49,798 nt of DNA from assembly GCF_024267675.1 (NCBI RefSeq), contig NZ_JALDYX010000035.1:1-49798 (forward strand). Direction: 5' to 3'. The notes under the pieces were generated by a model. It saw only the letters and a list, made by a program, of their open reading frames with translations, searched no databases and had not been told where the DNA came from. This stretch comes from Marinobacterium sedimentorum. Its GTDB lineage: Bacteria; Pseudomonadota; Gammaproteobacteria; Pseudomonadales; Balneatricaceae. How positions within the stretch are numbered: the stretch's first letter is position 1; each line of letters opens with the position of its first letter. This document shows positions 9,250-17,906 of this stretch, piece after piece. Both the position numbers and the translations under genes were made by a program.

Positions 9250-10638
9250 ATGACCGAGCTTATTCAAATGGCGCCAACCCAAACCGGGTTCAAACTGCAT
9301 CCGCTGCGCGAGCTGCTGTATGAAGAGTTGCATTCGCGGCCGTTTCAGCAGATCAAGGCACCGGCCCGCGTGACGCATCTGGCGGTGCTGTGCCCCGAAT
9401 CCGAGCGGGCACAGCAGTTTCGCCACCTGCAAGCGCTGTGCGAGCAGCTCGGTGCGCCAGTACCGGAGCGGGACAGCAGCTGCTTTCAGCAGGATTTCGG
9501 TTCGCTGCGGGTGCGGCGCGAAACCCATATGGAGTTCGTCGCCTATACCTTCAAACATCTCGATGCCACCAGCCCGAACACAGCCGGCGACGAGCCCTTC
9601 GCCCGCACGGCGCTGTCGCTGTTGCCGCCGGGATGGCTGGATAAGCTGCATGGCAGTGTGGTGGGCGCTTTCCATGTCGCCTTCGAATACAGCGAGCTGG
9701 AGGGCAAGCAGCTGCTGCCCCAGGCCAAGCGCAATTTCGAGGGCATGCGCCTGATTGGCAGTAGCCCGCAGCAGGGCGATGCCCATATATGGACCAGCTT
9801 TCGTCTGCACAGCGATGGTTTTGGGCGTTTTCTGGTGTATAACCGCGGCATGTCACCGAGCCAGCTCGGGCGACTCATGCAGCGACTGCTGGAAATCGAG
9901 ACCTACCGGTTGCTGATGCTGCTTGGCATGCCGCTGGCGCGCAGCATAGCGCCACAGCTGTCGCCCATGGACGAAGGTCTGGCCGATATTACCCAGCGTC
10001 TTGCCGGGAATTCGGACCTTGATGAGGCCGTTATCCTCGCCGAACTGACCGCCATGGCGGCGCGGGTGGAAGATTTTCGGGCGCGTACGACCTTTCGCTT
10101 CAGCGCCACGCGGGCGTACCATGAACTGGTGCTCAAGCGCCTGGAAGAGCTGAATGAAGACGAGGTGTCGGGCCACCTGACCCTGACTGAATTCATCACC
10201 CGCCGTGTGACTCCAGCGGTACGCACCTGCGAAACTGTCGGGCGCAGGCTGGAGGACTTGTCCAGGCGCATCGACCGGGTATCGGACATGATGCGCACCC
10301 GGGTCGAGCTGTCGATTCAGGACCAGAACCGGGCCCTACTGGCATCCATGGACCGGCGCTCGCGCATCCAGTTGATGATGCAGCATACGGTTGAGGGGTT
10401 GTCGGTGGCGGCGATCAGCTATTACAGCGTTGGCCTGCTCAAGCACATTATTACCGCCGCCTACGATGCCGGCGTGCCGGTTGACAAGGATCTGGCGGTG
10501 GGTGTATCGGTACCGCTGGTACTGGCAACGGTCTGGTTTGTAACCCGGCGAATCCACAAACATTTTCATGAACTTGCCCGCGAGGAGCGCAGTGCGGAAG
10601 CGCAGCGCACGACGGGCGCTAAGGCAGAGAAGACATGA
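9250..10638 (+). CDS. DUF3422 family membrane-anchored protein
   Basis: 462 residues from ATG 9250, chosen because GAAAGGGAG (9234-9242) precedes it; an upstream in-frame start would extend back into leader element A. The start HPLRELLYEELHSRPFQ is characteristic of DUF3422 proteins. A long soluble part is followed by a helical stretch with DLSRRIDRVSDMMRTRVEL near residue 330-350. Two hydrophobic C-terminal segments (around VAAISYYSVGLLKHIITAAY and VGVSVPLVLATVWFV) resemble the membrane anchor of CorA-like or DUF155/RMD1-like proteins. The biochemical role of the family is unknown to me. The stop overlaps the bolA start (ATGA), so the two are translationally coupled. Confidence 0.85.
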   Translation: MTELIQMAPTQTGFKLHPLRELLYEELHSRPFQQIKAPARVTHLAVLCPESERAQQFRHLQALCEQLGAPVPERDSSCFQQDFGSLRVRRETHMEFVAYTFKHLDATSPNTAGDEPFARTALSLLPPGWLDKLHGSVVGAFHVAFEYSELEGKQLLPQAKRNFEGMRLIGSSPQQGDAHIWTSFRLHSDGFGRFLVYNRGMSPSQLGRLMQRLLEIETYRLLMLLGMPLARSIAPQLSPMDEGLADITQRLAGNSDLDEAVILAELTAMAARVEDFRARTTFRFSATRAYHELVLKRLEELNEDEVSGHLTLTEFITRRVTPAVRTCETVGRRLEDLSRRIDRVSDMMRTRVELSIQDQNRALLASMDRRSRIQLMMQHTVEGLSVAAISYYSVGLLKHIITAAYDAGVPVDKDLAVGVSVPLVLATVWFVTRRIHKHFHELAREERSAEAQRTTGAKAEKT

Positions 10639-10946
10639 GCGTACAGGCGATAATTGAACACAAGCTCAGCCAGGGGCTGAACATTGTGCAGCTGGATATC
10701 GAAAATGAAAGTCACATGCACTCGGGGCCGGCCACTGAGAGTCATTTCAAGCTGGTGCTGGTGTCGGATGATTTTAACGGCAAGCGCCTGGTGCAGCGTC
10801 ATCAGCTGATTTTTGGTTTGCTCAAGGATGAAATGAGCAATCCGATTCATGCGCTGTCGATGCACCTCTATACGGCGCAGGAATGGCAGGCGCGTCAGCA
10901 GCAGGCACCGACTTCACCTGAATGCCTGGGGGGGTCGAAAGGATAG
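10635..10946 (+). CDS. bolA: BolA family protein
   Basis: 103 residues aligning with BolA: an N-terminal helix, then ESHMHSGPATESHFKLVLVS, the family core with the conserved His residues, then a R-H-Q-L-I-F-G-L-L helix and HALSMHLYTAQEW. BolA proteins partner with monothiol glutaredoxins (Grx4) in Fe-S/iron handling and affect morphology and stress genes. The ATG overlaps the stop of the DUF3422 gene. A partner glutaredoxin is not in the window. Confidence 0.93.
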   Translation: MSVQAIIEHKLSQGLNIVQLDIENESHMHSGPATESHFKLVLVSDDFNGKRLVQRHQLIFGLLKDEMSNPIHALSMHLYTAQEWQARQQQAPTSPECLGGSKG

Positions 10947-10961
10947 TAAAGACTGCTAGGG

Positions 10962-11378
10962 TCACCAGCTGTGGCCCTTGAATTTCCAGTCGATGGCCTC
11001 GATGGTATCTGCCACTACTGTAATGCGGATTTCCTTGCCGGCGTCTATGTAGGTCCAGCGTTCGGCCGGGCTGCGGTAGTCGCAATTGTTGCGGTTGCGC
11101 CCATGGCGCCCGCCATGCCTGTATCTGTGTTCACTAAAGCCGCGCCTGTCTGTGCTCCTGTGACTGCTTCTGTAAGAGAAACGCTCATTGCAGCGATAGC
11201 CGATCTGGCTCACCCACAGCGGCTGCCCAGCCTGTTGCAGCAGGCGCACGACAGAGTCGCCATCGCGAAAAAGTACGCCCTTGATATACAGCTGATCGGC
11301 CGCCGCCATACCGCTTGCCAGCAAGAGGCAAAGGTTCAGAAGCAGGGTGGGCAGGCCTGGCGCAGCGGGAAATCTCAT
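10962..11378 (-). CDS. Small exported DUF2845-like protein
   Basis: 138 residues beginning with a Sec signal peptide (LPTLLLNLCLLLASGMAAA, cleavage about residue 27-30). The mature part has GDSVVRLLQQAGQPLWV and ERWTYIDAGKEIRITVVADTIEAI. That pattern resembles periplasmic DUF2845/SmpA-type small domains, in which a GDS...GEP motif and a W-x-Y strand recur. A basic Arg/His-rich insert (HRSTDRRGFSEHRYRHGGRHGRNR) sits between the two. ATG 11378 is used; it overlaps by one base the stop of the upstream small ORF. Function unknown. Confidence 0.65.
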   Translation of the reverse strand: MRFPAAPGLPTLLLNLCLLLASGMAAADQLYIKGVLFRDGDSVVRLLQQAGQPLWVSQIGYRCNERFSYRSSHRSTDRRGFSEHRYRHGGRHGRNRNNCDYRSPAERWTYIDAGKEIRITVVADTIEAIDWKFKGHSW

Positions 11379-11560
11379 CAAGCAGCGACTCGGTGGCAGT
11401 GACTATGGTTGTTTGAGTCTGTCTGTACGGGATTGTTGCAGCGGATTTGGCAGGTGCCGTCTTCGAAGTGGTGTGAGCCTTGTCGCATGCGGTTGCGGGG
11501 GAGGCCGTCTTTGGGAGCAGAGCCGCACTGCGAACACCGGGTGTCCGCAGCGCTTGTCAC
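11378..11560 (-). CDS. Possible small Cys-rich (zinc-ribbon-like) protein
   Basis: A 60-codon frame with a GTG start, 20 bases after the aroA stop, ending in TGATG so that its stop overlaps the next ATG. It contains C-S-Q-C near the N-terminus and C-Q-I-R-C after a His-His pair, a possible four-Cys metal site. No clear ribosome-binding site is seen. The overlap and operon position argue for reality; shortness and the GTG start argue for caution. Confidence 0.4.
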   Translation of the reverse strand: MTSAADTRCSQCGSAPKDGLPRNRMRQGSHHFEDGTCQIRCNNPVQTDSNNHSHCHRVAA

Positions 11561-11580
11561 TCAGGCAGGGGCTGCTGGCT

Positions 11581-12861
11581 TCAATGCTGGCAGAGTGTCT
11601 CGAACAGTGAAAAGTATTCCGGGAAAGTCTTGGCGGTGCAGCCGGGGTCATTGATGGTGACCGGCGTATCGCTTAGGGCAACCAGCGAGAAGCACATCGC
11701 CATGCGGTGGTCGTCGTAGGTGTCGATGGCTGCTTCCTGCAGTTGCGCCGGTGGCGTGATTTCTATGAAGTCCTCACCCTCTACTACACTGGCGCCCACT
11801 TTACGCAACTCGGTTGCCATGGCGCTGAGGCGGTCGGTTTCCTTCACACGCCAGTTGTAGATATTGCGAATGGCGGTCGGCCCCTCTGCAAAGAGGGCGG
11901 TGGTCGCGATGGTCATGGCGGCATCGGGGATATGGTTCAGATCCAGGTCCACGCCCTTGAGTGTACCCCGGGTCACTTGGATCCAGGTCGGGCCCCAGGT
12001 CACGCTGGCGCCCATCTGCTCGAGTACGTCGGCGAAGTGCTTGTCGCCCTGTACGCTGTCGCTACCGACGCCGTGCACGCGAATGGTGCCGCCGGCAATG
12101 GCGGCGGCAGCGAGAAAGTAGGACGCTGAAGACGCATCGCCTTCCACCATGATCTCGCCGGGCGAGCGGTAGCGCTGTTGCCCCTTGATATGAAAGCGCT
12201 GGTAGTTGTCGTTCTCGACCGCAATGCCGAAGCTGCGCATGGCGTGCAGGGTAATGTCGATATAGGGCTTGGAGACCAGTTCGCCGTCCATCTCTATGGT
12301 CAGATCTCCTGCGGCCAGCGGCGCGACCATCAGCAGGGCGGTCAGGAACTGGCTGGAAATATTGCCGCGAATCTTCACCTGGCCACCGGGGAGGCCGCGG
12401 GCATTGATCTTCAGCGGCGGATAGCCTTCGTCCTTCAGGTAGCTGATGTCGGCGCCCAGTGTACGCAGTGCATCGACCAGATCTCGGATCGGACGTTCGT
12501 ACATGCGCGGCTCGCCGGTCAGCAGGAATTCACCCTGGCCCAGGCACAGCGCTGCGGTCAGCGGGCGCATGGCGGTGCCGGCGTTGCCAAGAAACAGCTC
12601 GGCGGCCTGACTCGAAAAGCTGCCGCCAATCCCCTCAAGCGTGCAGCTGCGACGGTCATCTGACAGCTGATAGCGCACACCCAGCTGTTTGAGCGCGGTG
12701 AGCATGTGGCGTATGTCGTCGCTGTCCAGCAGGTTGGTAATGCGGGTGCTGCCCTGGGCCAGGGCTGCCAGCAGCAGAATGCGGTTGGACAGGCTCTTGG
12801 ATCCGGGAATCTGGACTTCGCCATCGACGCGGGTGACAGGTTGCAGGGTGATGCTTTCCAT
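11581..12861 (-). CDS. aroA: 3-phosphoshikimate 1-carboxyvinyltransferase (EPSP synthase)
   Basis: 426 residues, the normal length of class I AroA. It condenses shikimate-3-phosphate with phosphoenolpyruvate in chorismate synthesis. Substrate-binding PGSKSLSNR lies at residues 19-27. The LFLGNAGTAMRPL loop, GDASSASYFLAAAA, the NHIPDAAMT segment with its catalytic Asp, and NWRVKETDRL with its Glu are all intact. The start ATG has AAGAGAA upstream. It heads a probable leftward operon with the two small genes at 11378-11560 and 10962-11378. The 198-bp gap to the divergent ABC gene must hold both promoters; only a TATGAT-like -10 at 13023-13028 for the rightward gene stands out. Confidence 0.96.
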   Translation of the reverse strand: MESITLQPVTRVDGEVQIPGSKSLSNRILLLAALAQGSTRITNLLDSDDIRHMLTALKQLGVRYQLSDDRRSCTLEGIGGSFSSQAAELFLGNAGTAMRPLTAALCLGQGEFLLTGEPRMYERPIRDLVDALRTLGADISYLKDEGYPPLKINARGLPGGQVKIRGNISSQFLTALLMVAPLAAGDLTIEMDGELVSKPYIDITLHAMRSFGIAVENDNYQRFHIKGQQRYRSPGEIMVEGDASSASYFLAAAAIAGGTIRVHGVGSDSVQGDKHFADVLEQMGASVTWGPTWIQVTRGTLKGVDLDLNHIPDAAMTIATTALFAEGPTAIRNIYNWRVKETDRLSAMATELRKVGASVVEGEDFIEITPPAQLQEAAIDTYDDHRMAMCFSLVALSDTPVTINDPGCTAKTFPEYFSLFETLCQH

Positions 12862-13059
12862 TGAATTCTCTTGTACAGGTTTGCGCAGGGCATATACGTT
12901 ACTGTCTTGCCGGCGTCACGTCGAGTCCTGCGTGCGCGGGATGAGCGCAATCACCGCCCTGTCTGGGTCTTGCTGTGACAGGAGGGCGCTGCTTTGGGTG
13001 TCTGGCAGGGGCTGAATTGTCTATGATGCCATGGAAGGGCGACGAGGCAGACGGGCGGC

Positions 13060-14841
13060 ATGGATACAGTGACATACCAATGGGAACGTATCGCACGCAT
13101 TGCACTGGAGCATCGTCGCGAGCTGGTGCTGGCCAACCTGATTGCGTTGCTGGCCACTCTGGCCTCGGTGCCGCTGCCGTTGCTGATGCCACTGCTGGTC
13201 GACGAAGTGCTGCTCGACAAGCCTGGCCCGCTGATCGGCCTGATCAATCCGCTGGTACCCCAGAGCTGGCACGGACCTGTGCTCTATATCATGGCCATTC
13301 TGCTGGTGACCGTGCTGCTTCGCGCATTGGCGCTGGTGCTGGGAGTTTGGCAGGCGCGTCAGTTCACCCTGGTGTCCAAGGACATTATTTTTCGCATCCG
13401 CAGCGACATGCTGCAGCGTCTGCAGCGCATTTCCATGGCCGAGTACGAAACCCGCGGCAGTGGGGCTGTTAGCTCCCATTTTGTGACCGATATCGACACC
13501 CTGGACAAGTTTATCGGCGGTTCGGTCAGCAAGCTGCTGATTGCGCTCCTGTCGATTCTGGGCACCGCGGTGATTCTGCTGTGGATGCACTGGCAGCTGG
13601 CGCTGTTTATCCTCTTCCTGAACCCGCTGGTCATAGCGCTGACCATGGCGATTGGCAAGCAGGTCAAACAGCTCAAAAAGCGCGAAAATGCCGCCTTTGA
13701 GGTATTTCAGAATGCCCTGATCGAGACCCTGGACGGCATTCAGCAGATTCGCGCCTCCAACCGCGAGCGGCATTATCTGTCGCGCATGGTGGATGAGGCG
13801 CGCCGGGTGCGGGATCATTCGGCCGCTTTCGAGTGGCGCAGTGATGCCGCGTCCCGCTTCAGCATGATGCTGTTTCTGGTGGGCTTTGATCTGTTTCGCG
13901 CCGTCTCCATGCTGATGGTGGTTTTCTCGGACCTGAGTGTCGGCCAGATGATCGCGGTCTTTGGCTATCTCTGGTTCATGATGGGGCCGGTGCAGGACGT
14001 CCTCGGCGTGCAGTACGCCTTCTATGCCGCCAAGGCTGCGCTGGCGCGTATCAATGGCCTGCTGATGTTGCAGCAGGAGCCCCGTTACCCGCATCGCCGT
14101 GATCCGTTTTCCGGGCGCAGAACGGTGTCCGTCAGCGTCGAAAATGTACATTTTGGCTACGGGCCGGGACAGGATGTGCTCAATGGCATCAGCCTGACCG
14201 TGCCGGCGGGTCAGAAAATCGCCCTGGTGGGGGCCAGCGGCGGCGGCAAGTCGACCCTGGTGCAGGTGCTGCTCGGGCTCTACCCGGCGGCTAGTGGCCG
14301 CATTCTCTATGATGGCGTGCCGCTCGAGGACATCGGTCTGGATCGGGTGCGCGAGCGGGTTGCCACTGTATTGCAACAACCGGCATTGTTTAATGGCACA
14401 GTGCGCAGCAACCTGGCCATGGGGCGGGACTTCACTGATACGCAGCTGTGGCAGGCGCTGGAAATCGCCCAGCTGAGCGATTTTATCGCCGGGCTGGAAC
14501 AGGCGCTGGATACCCGCGTCGGGCGCCAGGGCGTCCGTTTATCCGGTGGCCAGCGTCAGCGTCTGGCGATTGCGCGCATGGTGCTGGCCGATCCCAGTGT
14601 CGTGATTCTGGACGAGGCGACCTCGGCGCTGGATGCCCAGACCGAGGCGCGGCTGCATGCGGCATTGAGTCATTTTCTGGCCGGGCGCACCACCCTGATA
14701 GTGGCGCACCGCCTGAGTGCGGTGCGCCAGGCGGATCATGTCTATGTGTTTGAGGATGGCCGTATCGCCGAGGAGGGGCCGCACGAAGCGCTGCTGGATC
14801 GAAACGGCCTCTACGCAAGGCTGTACGGGCATTATCAGTAA
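13060..14841 (+). CDS. MsbA-like ABC exporter (fused permease and ATPase)
   Basis: 593 residues. The N-terminal half has about six transmembrane helices (e.g. ELVLANLIALLATLASVPLP, ALLSILGTAVILLWMHWQLAL). The C-terminal nucleotide-binding domain has Walker A GASGGGKST (about residue 391-399), the Q-loop LQQPALFNG, signature LSGGQRQRLAIAR, Walker B VVILDEATSALD and the H-loop AHRLS. This half-transporter arrangement (ABCB/MsbA class) works as a homodimer exporting lipids, peptides or drugs. The gene is followed 20 bp later by a phospholipase D/cardiolipin synthase-like gene, which hints at envelope lipid traffic, but the substrate cannot be read from sequence. Confidence 0.88.
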   Translation: MDTVTYQWERIARIALEHRRELVLANLIALLATLASVPLPLLMPLLVDEVLLDKPGPLIGLINPLVPQSWHGPVLYIMAILLVTVLLRALALVLGVWQARQFTLVSKDIIFRIRSDMLQRLQRISMAEYETRGSGAVSSHFVTDIDTLDKFIGGSVSKLLIALLSILGTAVILLWMHWQLALFILFLNPLVIALTMAIGKQVKQLKKRENAAFEVFQNALIETLDGIQQIRASNRERHYLSRMVDEARRVRDHSAAFEWRSDAASRFSMMLFLVGFDLFRAVSMLMVVFSDLSVGQMIAVFGYLWFMMGPVQDVLGVQYAFYAAKAALARINGLLMLQQEPRYPHRRDPFSGRRTVSVSVENVHFGYGPGQDVLNGISLTVPAGQKIALVGASGGGKSTLVQVLLGLYPAASGRILYDGVPLEDIGLDRVRERVATVLQQPALFNGTVRSNLAMGRDFTDTQLWQALEIAQLSDFIAGLEQALDTRVGRQGVRLSGGQRQRLAIARMVLADPSVVILDEATSALDAQTEARLHAALSHFLAGRTTLIVAHRLSAVRQADHVYVFEDGRIAEEGPHEALLDRNGLYARLYGHYQ

Positions 14842-14861
14842 CCAGGCTGCCAGGAGAAAGG

Positions 14862-15983
14862 ATGCAGTATCGCAGGCGTTTCAAGTGGCGTGCAGGCAAT
14901 GCGGTTGAGCTGATTGTCGACGGTGAGCAGTTTTTCCCGGTTATGCTCGATGCAATCCGCCAGGCCAGTCACAGCGTGCTGATGGAGTTCTATCTGGTGT
15001 CCTCCGGCCAGATAATGGGGCGGTTTATTGTCGAGATGATCGCGGCTGCACGGCGCGGCCTGATGGTACGCCTGATGATTGATGGCTTTGGTGGCCGCAA
15101 GCTGTCCGAGCTCGACCGCTTGCGGCTTGAAGCGGCAGGTGTGGTGATCCTGGTATATAACCCGCTGAAATGGAGCAAGCTGACGCAGAATTTCGCCCGC
15201 GATCATCGCAAGCTGATGATCGTGGATCAGACCCTTGCATTCATTGGTGGTACAGGTCTGACGGACGAATATTGGCTGTCCGAGGAGGCGGGCTGCCCCT
15301 GGCATGAGGTCATGCTGTCGCTGCGTGGCCCTGTGGTCTGTGATCTGATCGAGCTGTACAACAGCCTTTGGCAGCGCTGTACTGCGACGCGCCTGCCGCC
15401 TGGCTGTCTGGGCGCCGAGGTGGGGCCTGCGCTGATGAAAGTCTGTACCACCGAAGGGCTCTATCAGCAGGGTATCAAGCTCAGCTTTTTGCAGCGGGTC
15501 AATCAGTCCCGCGAACGTATCTGGCTGGCAACGGCCTATTTTATGCCCTCGCGTTCGCTGCGTCGCGCCCTGCGCCGGGCAGCGCTGCGCGGTGTCGATG
15601 TGCGCCTGATTCTGGCCGGGCCCTATACCGACCAGCCCTGGGTGTTCCATGCGTCCAAGCGGTATTATCAGCGCCTGCTCAGTGCCGGTGTGAAAATATT
15701 CGAGTATCAGCCCAGATTCCTGCATGCCAAGGTGGGGGTGGTGGATGACTGGAGCTCCATTGGTTCCTGTAATCTGGATCACTGGAACCTGCGCTGGAAC
15801 CTGGAGGCCAATATCGAGATACGCGAATCGGTGTTTGTCGATCAGGTGACGGCCATGCTCGGCGCTGACTTGCGGCACTGCAGCGAAATAACCGAAAAGG
15901 CCTGGCATGCGCGGCCCTGGCATCGCAAAATTCGTGAGTATATCTGGTCATTGATCAGTCAGATTGTATTGAGAATTCGATAA
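14862..15983 (+). CDS. Phospholipase D family, cardiolipin synthase B-like
   Basis: 373 residues with two HKD catalytic motifs: H-R-K-L-M-I-V-D followed by FIGGTGLTDEYW (about residue 112), and H-A-K-V-G-V-V-D followed by SIGSCNLDHWNL (about residue 288). This two-motif layout without N-terminal membrane helices is like ClsB/YbhO, which makes cardiolipin or phosphatidylglycerol at the inner membrane. AGGAGAAAGG stands directly before the ATG. It is probably co-transcribed with the ABC exporter upstream. Other PLD-family phosphatidyltransferases remain possible. Confidence 0.85.
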   Translation: MQYRRRFKWRAGNAVELIVDGEQFFPVMLDAIRQASHSVLMEFYLVSSGQIMGRFIVEMIAAARRGLMVRLMIDGFGGRKLSELDRLRLEAAGVVILVYNPLKWSKLTQNFARDHRKLMIVDQTLAFIGGTGLTDEYWLSEEAGCPWHEVMLSLRGPVVCDLIELYNSLWQRCTATRLPPGCLGAEVGPALMKVCTTEGLYQQGIKLSFLQRVNQSRERIWLATAYFMPSRSLRRALRRAALRGVDVRLILAGPYTDQPWVFHASKRYYQRLLSAGVKIFEYQPRFLHAKVGVVDDWSSIGSCNLDHWNLRWNLEANIEIRESVFVDQVTAMLGADLRHCSEITEKAWHARPWHRKIREYIWSLISQIVLRIR

Positions 15984-15996
15984 TGAGGAAGTGGCA

Positions 15997-16464
15997 ATGA
16001 AATACATATCAGGTTGTGCGGCGCTGATGCTCGGTTCTGTGATGCTGGCAGGCTGCGCCGGGCCCAGCCTGACCGGCACCACCTATTCAAGTTCCGAAGC
16101 GCGCCAGGTGCATTACGTGCGTTATGGTGTGGTGGATTCGGTAACGCCGGTGGTGATCGAAGGGCGTACCGATGGTGCCGTGGGCACCGGCGCCGGCGCC
16201 ATTGTTGGCGGTATCGCGGGCAGCAATATCGGTGGTGGCAGCGGCCGCGCCGTGGGTGCCGTGCTGGGTGCTGTGGCCGGCGGTGTACTGGGCAACAAGG
16301 TTGAAGCGTCCGCCACACGCAAGCAGGGCCAGGAAATTACCGTACGTCTGGACAACGGTGAAATCCTGTCGCTGGTGCAGGAAGTGGATGGCGGCAAGTT
16401 CTTCCGCCCGGGCGAGCGTGTCCGTCTGCTGGAGTCGGCCGGCGCAACTCGCGTCACTTATTAG
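15997..16464 (+). CDS. Glycine-zipper 2TM outer-membrane lipoprotein (SlyB/PcP-like)
   Basis: 155 residues from ATG 15997 (GAGGAA at 15985-15990). A lipoprotein signal ends in LAGC with Cys20. The centre is a glycine-zipper hairpin (GAGAIVGGIAGSNIGGGSG...GAVLGAVAGGVLGNK), and the C-terminus has VRLDNGEILSLVQEVDGGKFFRPGERV, the SlyB/YcfJ-type small beta domain. Such lipoproteins sit in the outer membrane and affect envelope stability. The gene starts 13 bp after the phospholipase-D-like gene and may share its transcript. Confidence 0.88.
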   Translation: MKYISGCAALMLGSVMLAGCAGPSLTGTTYSSSEARQVHYVRYGVVDSVTPVVIEGRTDGAVGTGAGAIVGGIAGSNIGGGSGRAVGAVLGAVAGGVLGNKVEASATRKQGQEITVRLDNGEILSLVQEVDGGKFFRPGERVRLLESAGATRVTY

Positions 16465-16568
16465 CCGTGGCTGGTGCGCATCTTGCAGCCTTGCGGTCTG
16501 TATCAGCTCACTGGATGCGGCGTGCCGGTGAATGCAATTTTGTTTGCGACAGACTGCTTTTCCTGTGC

Positions 16569-16720
16569 TATGTTAAAGTTACCTTTATCGGAAGGGAGGG
16601 CTTAGCTGAGTGTTATCAACAATCACAGTTCGATTTCCGAATGGTCTTCAGACCATCAGGCATTAGCAATAATGTTTAAGTATTTTCTGGGCAGGCGCTG
16701 ATATTCAGGCCTGCCCTATT
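16569..16720 (+). ncRNA. Possible small RNA in the gene-free stretch after the lipoprotein gene
   Basis: TATGTT (16569-16574) resembles a -10 box, with a poor TTGCGA -35. Downstream are a perfect hairpin ATGGTCT/AGACCAT (16641-16656) and a long terminal stem, GGGCAGGC (16689-16696) with GCCTGCCC (16709-16716), extended by CTGA/TCAG inside. No U-run follows the last stem. No convincing coding frame is present. It could also be just the lipoprotein 3' UTR with a processing hairpin. Confidence 0.25.
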
Positions 16721-16817
16721 TACATTTAGGGCTGGCCGATTTCCACGCAGCGTGCAGACAGCAGGCCCGCGTATCCTGAAAAGATCCCTCGTGCCCATTA
16801 TTCGACAGGCACATACC

Positions 16818-16855
16818 AAAAAACCTCGCGAGATCAGCTCTGGCGAGGTTTTTTT
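16818..16855. terminator. Bidirectional rho-independent terminator
   Basis: CCTCGC (16824-16829) pairs with GCGAGG (16843-16848), flanked by six A and seven T, so either strand gives a stem followed by a U-run. It can end rightward transcription from the lipoprotein side. It can also end leftward transcription from the gene at 17149-17745, which would place the palindromic array inside that gene's 3' UTR. Confidence 0.85.
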
Positions 16856-16886
16856 GTTATGGCGCCGCGTACTGTTGGCAAGCTCC

Positions 16887-17149
16887 GGAGGTTCACCGCC
16901 ATTTGTTCCCGACAGTGACAGTATGCCCTTCCATCCCTGGAGGTTCATTGTCATTAGCTCCCGGCAACGACAGCATTCCCGTCATCACTGACGGTTCACT
17001 GTCATATGTTCCCGACAATGACAGTATTCCCTCCATCCCTGGAGGTTCACTGTCGTTAAGCTCCCGGCATCGACAGCATTCCCGTCATCCCTGACGGTTC
17101 ACTGTCATATGTTCCCGGCAATGACAGTATTCCCTCCATCCCTGGAGGT
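16887..17149. repeat. Tandem array of five ~51-bp palindromic units
   Basis: Units are 16887-16938, 16939-16989, 16990-17040, 17041-17092 and 17093-17143, plus a six-base start of another that runs into the neighbouring stop codon. Two unit types alternate. Each junction folds as GACAG(T/C)...5-bp stem...ATCCCT (once ATCACT) loop...ACTGTC. The stem is CCTCC/GGAGG in one type and CCGTC/GACGG in the other; the first copy is CTTCC/GGAGG. Two base pairs therefore change together between types. There are no unique spacers, so it is not CRISPR. Confidence 0.92.
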
Positions 17150-17745
17150 CACTTCTCGGGGGAGTGGAATACCAGGTAGAGGTCGACCAGCAGGTCCGGA
17201 ATCTGTTTTACCATTTCTTCGCACAGGCGCTTGTCACGACGGATCTGCTTGAAATCGTCTTCTTCAAACAGGTCTGATGCGACCATGATTGGCAGCAGCA
17301 GCTCGGCCACCTGTTCTTCGCGTTCGGCGCTGAACCACAGCTCTTCGTGCAGGAACACACCTTCCATGAAGGCTTCGGCCCAGAGTGTCAGCGGTGCGAT
17401 GCCAGTTTCCTTGTCTTCTTCGTCGAGCTCAAGGGTGGTGTCGCAGGGCAGGTCGATCTCTTCGTCGCTATACAGGTCGCTGCCGATTGACTGGTACCAC
17501 TGACGCAGCAGGCCGGCAATTTCGGTACGCTCTGCATCGGAATTCCACTGGGGTTCTCCGTCGAGCAGCAGCGCCAGCCATTCGGCCTCGGGCACGGGCT
17601 CAGGACTGATGCTGAGGGCGCAGAAGAGTCCGTGAATACCGATCAGGTCGAGGGAGTCTTCGGATACGGCGTCGGAGAACAGGAATTCCTCGAGTCGGTC
17701 CAGCTCGTCATCGTTCAGTGGCTGGGCAATAGGGGGCATTGACAT
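17149..17745 (-). CDS. UPF0149 (YecA/YgfB-like) family protein
   Basis: 198 residues from ATG 17745 (a TTG at 17790 would add 15; no clear ribosome-binding site for either). The protein is acidic and helical, with LNDDELDRLEEFLFSD, then an IHGLFCALSISPEPVPEAEWLALL motif, and FMEGVFLHEELWF. This is the pattern of UPF0149 proteins, in which a hG-ahxA segment follows an N-terminal helical domain. It lacks the SEC-C zinc motif found at the end of some YecA proteins. Divergent from recQ with about 160 bp between. Its stop codon directly adjoins the palindromic array. Function unknown. Confidence 0.78.
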   Translation of the reverse strand: MSMPPIAQPLNDDELDRLEEFLFSDAVSEDSLDLIGIHGLFCALSISPEPVPEAEWLALLLDGEPQWNSDAERTEIAGLLRQWYQSIGSDLYSDEEIDLPCDTTLELDEEDKETGIAPLTLWAEAFMEGVFLHEELWFSAEREEQVAELLLPIMVASDLFEEDDFKQIRRDKRLCEEMVKQIPDLLVDLYLVFHSPEK

Positions 17746-17906
17746 GGGGCTGTCCAGATTCCGGTTTGGTTGGGGCGATTCTACCGCCAAAGGACTTAAA
17801 GAGGTAAGAATAAATTAAATTCAACCCTGCTTTGCCCGAGGCGGTTCAGCTGCGGGCGGGGAAATTCAAGTGACAGGGCGCTGACCTTGCCGGATAATGC
17901 CGCCCC

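Noticed and set aside
16887..17149. Possible CRISPR array
   Set aside because: Units are contiguous, ~51 bp, of two alternating types, and have no unique spacers; no cas gene is near.
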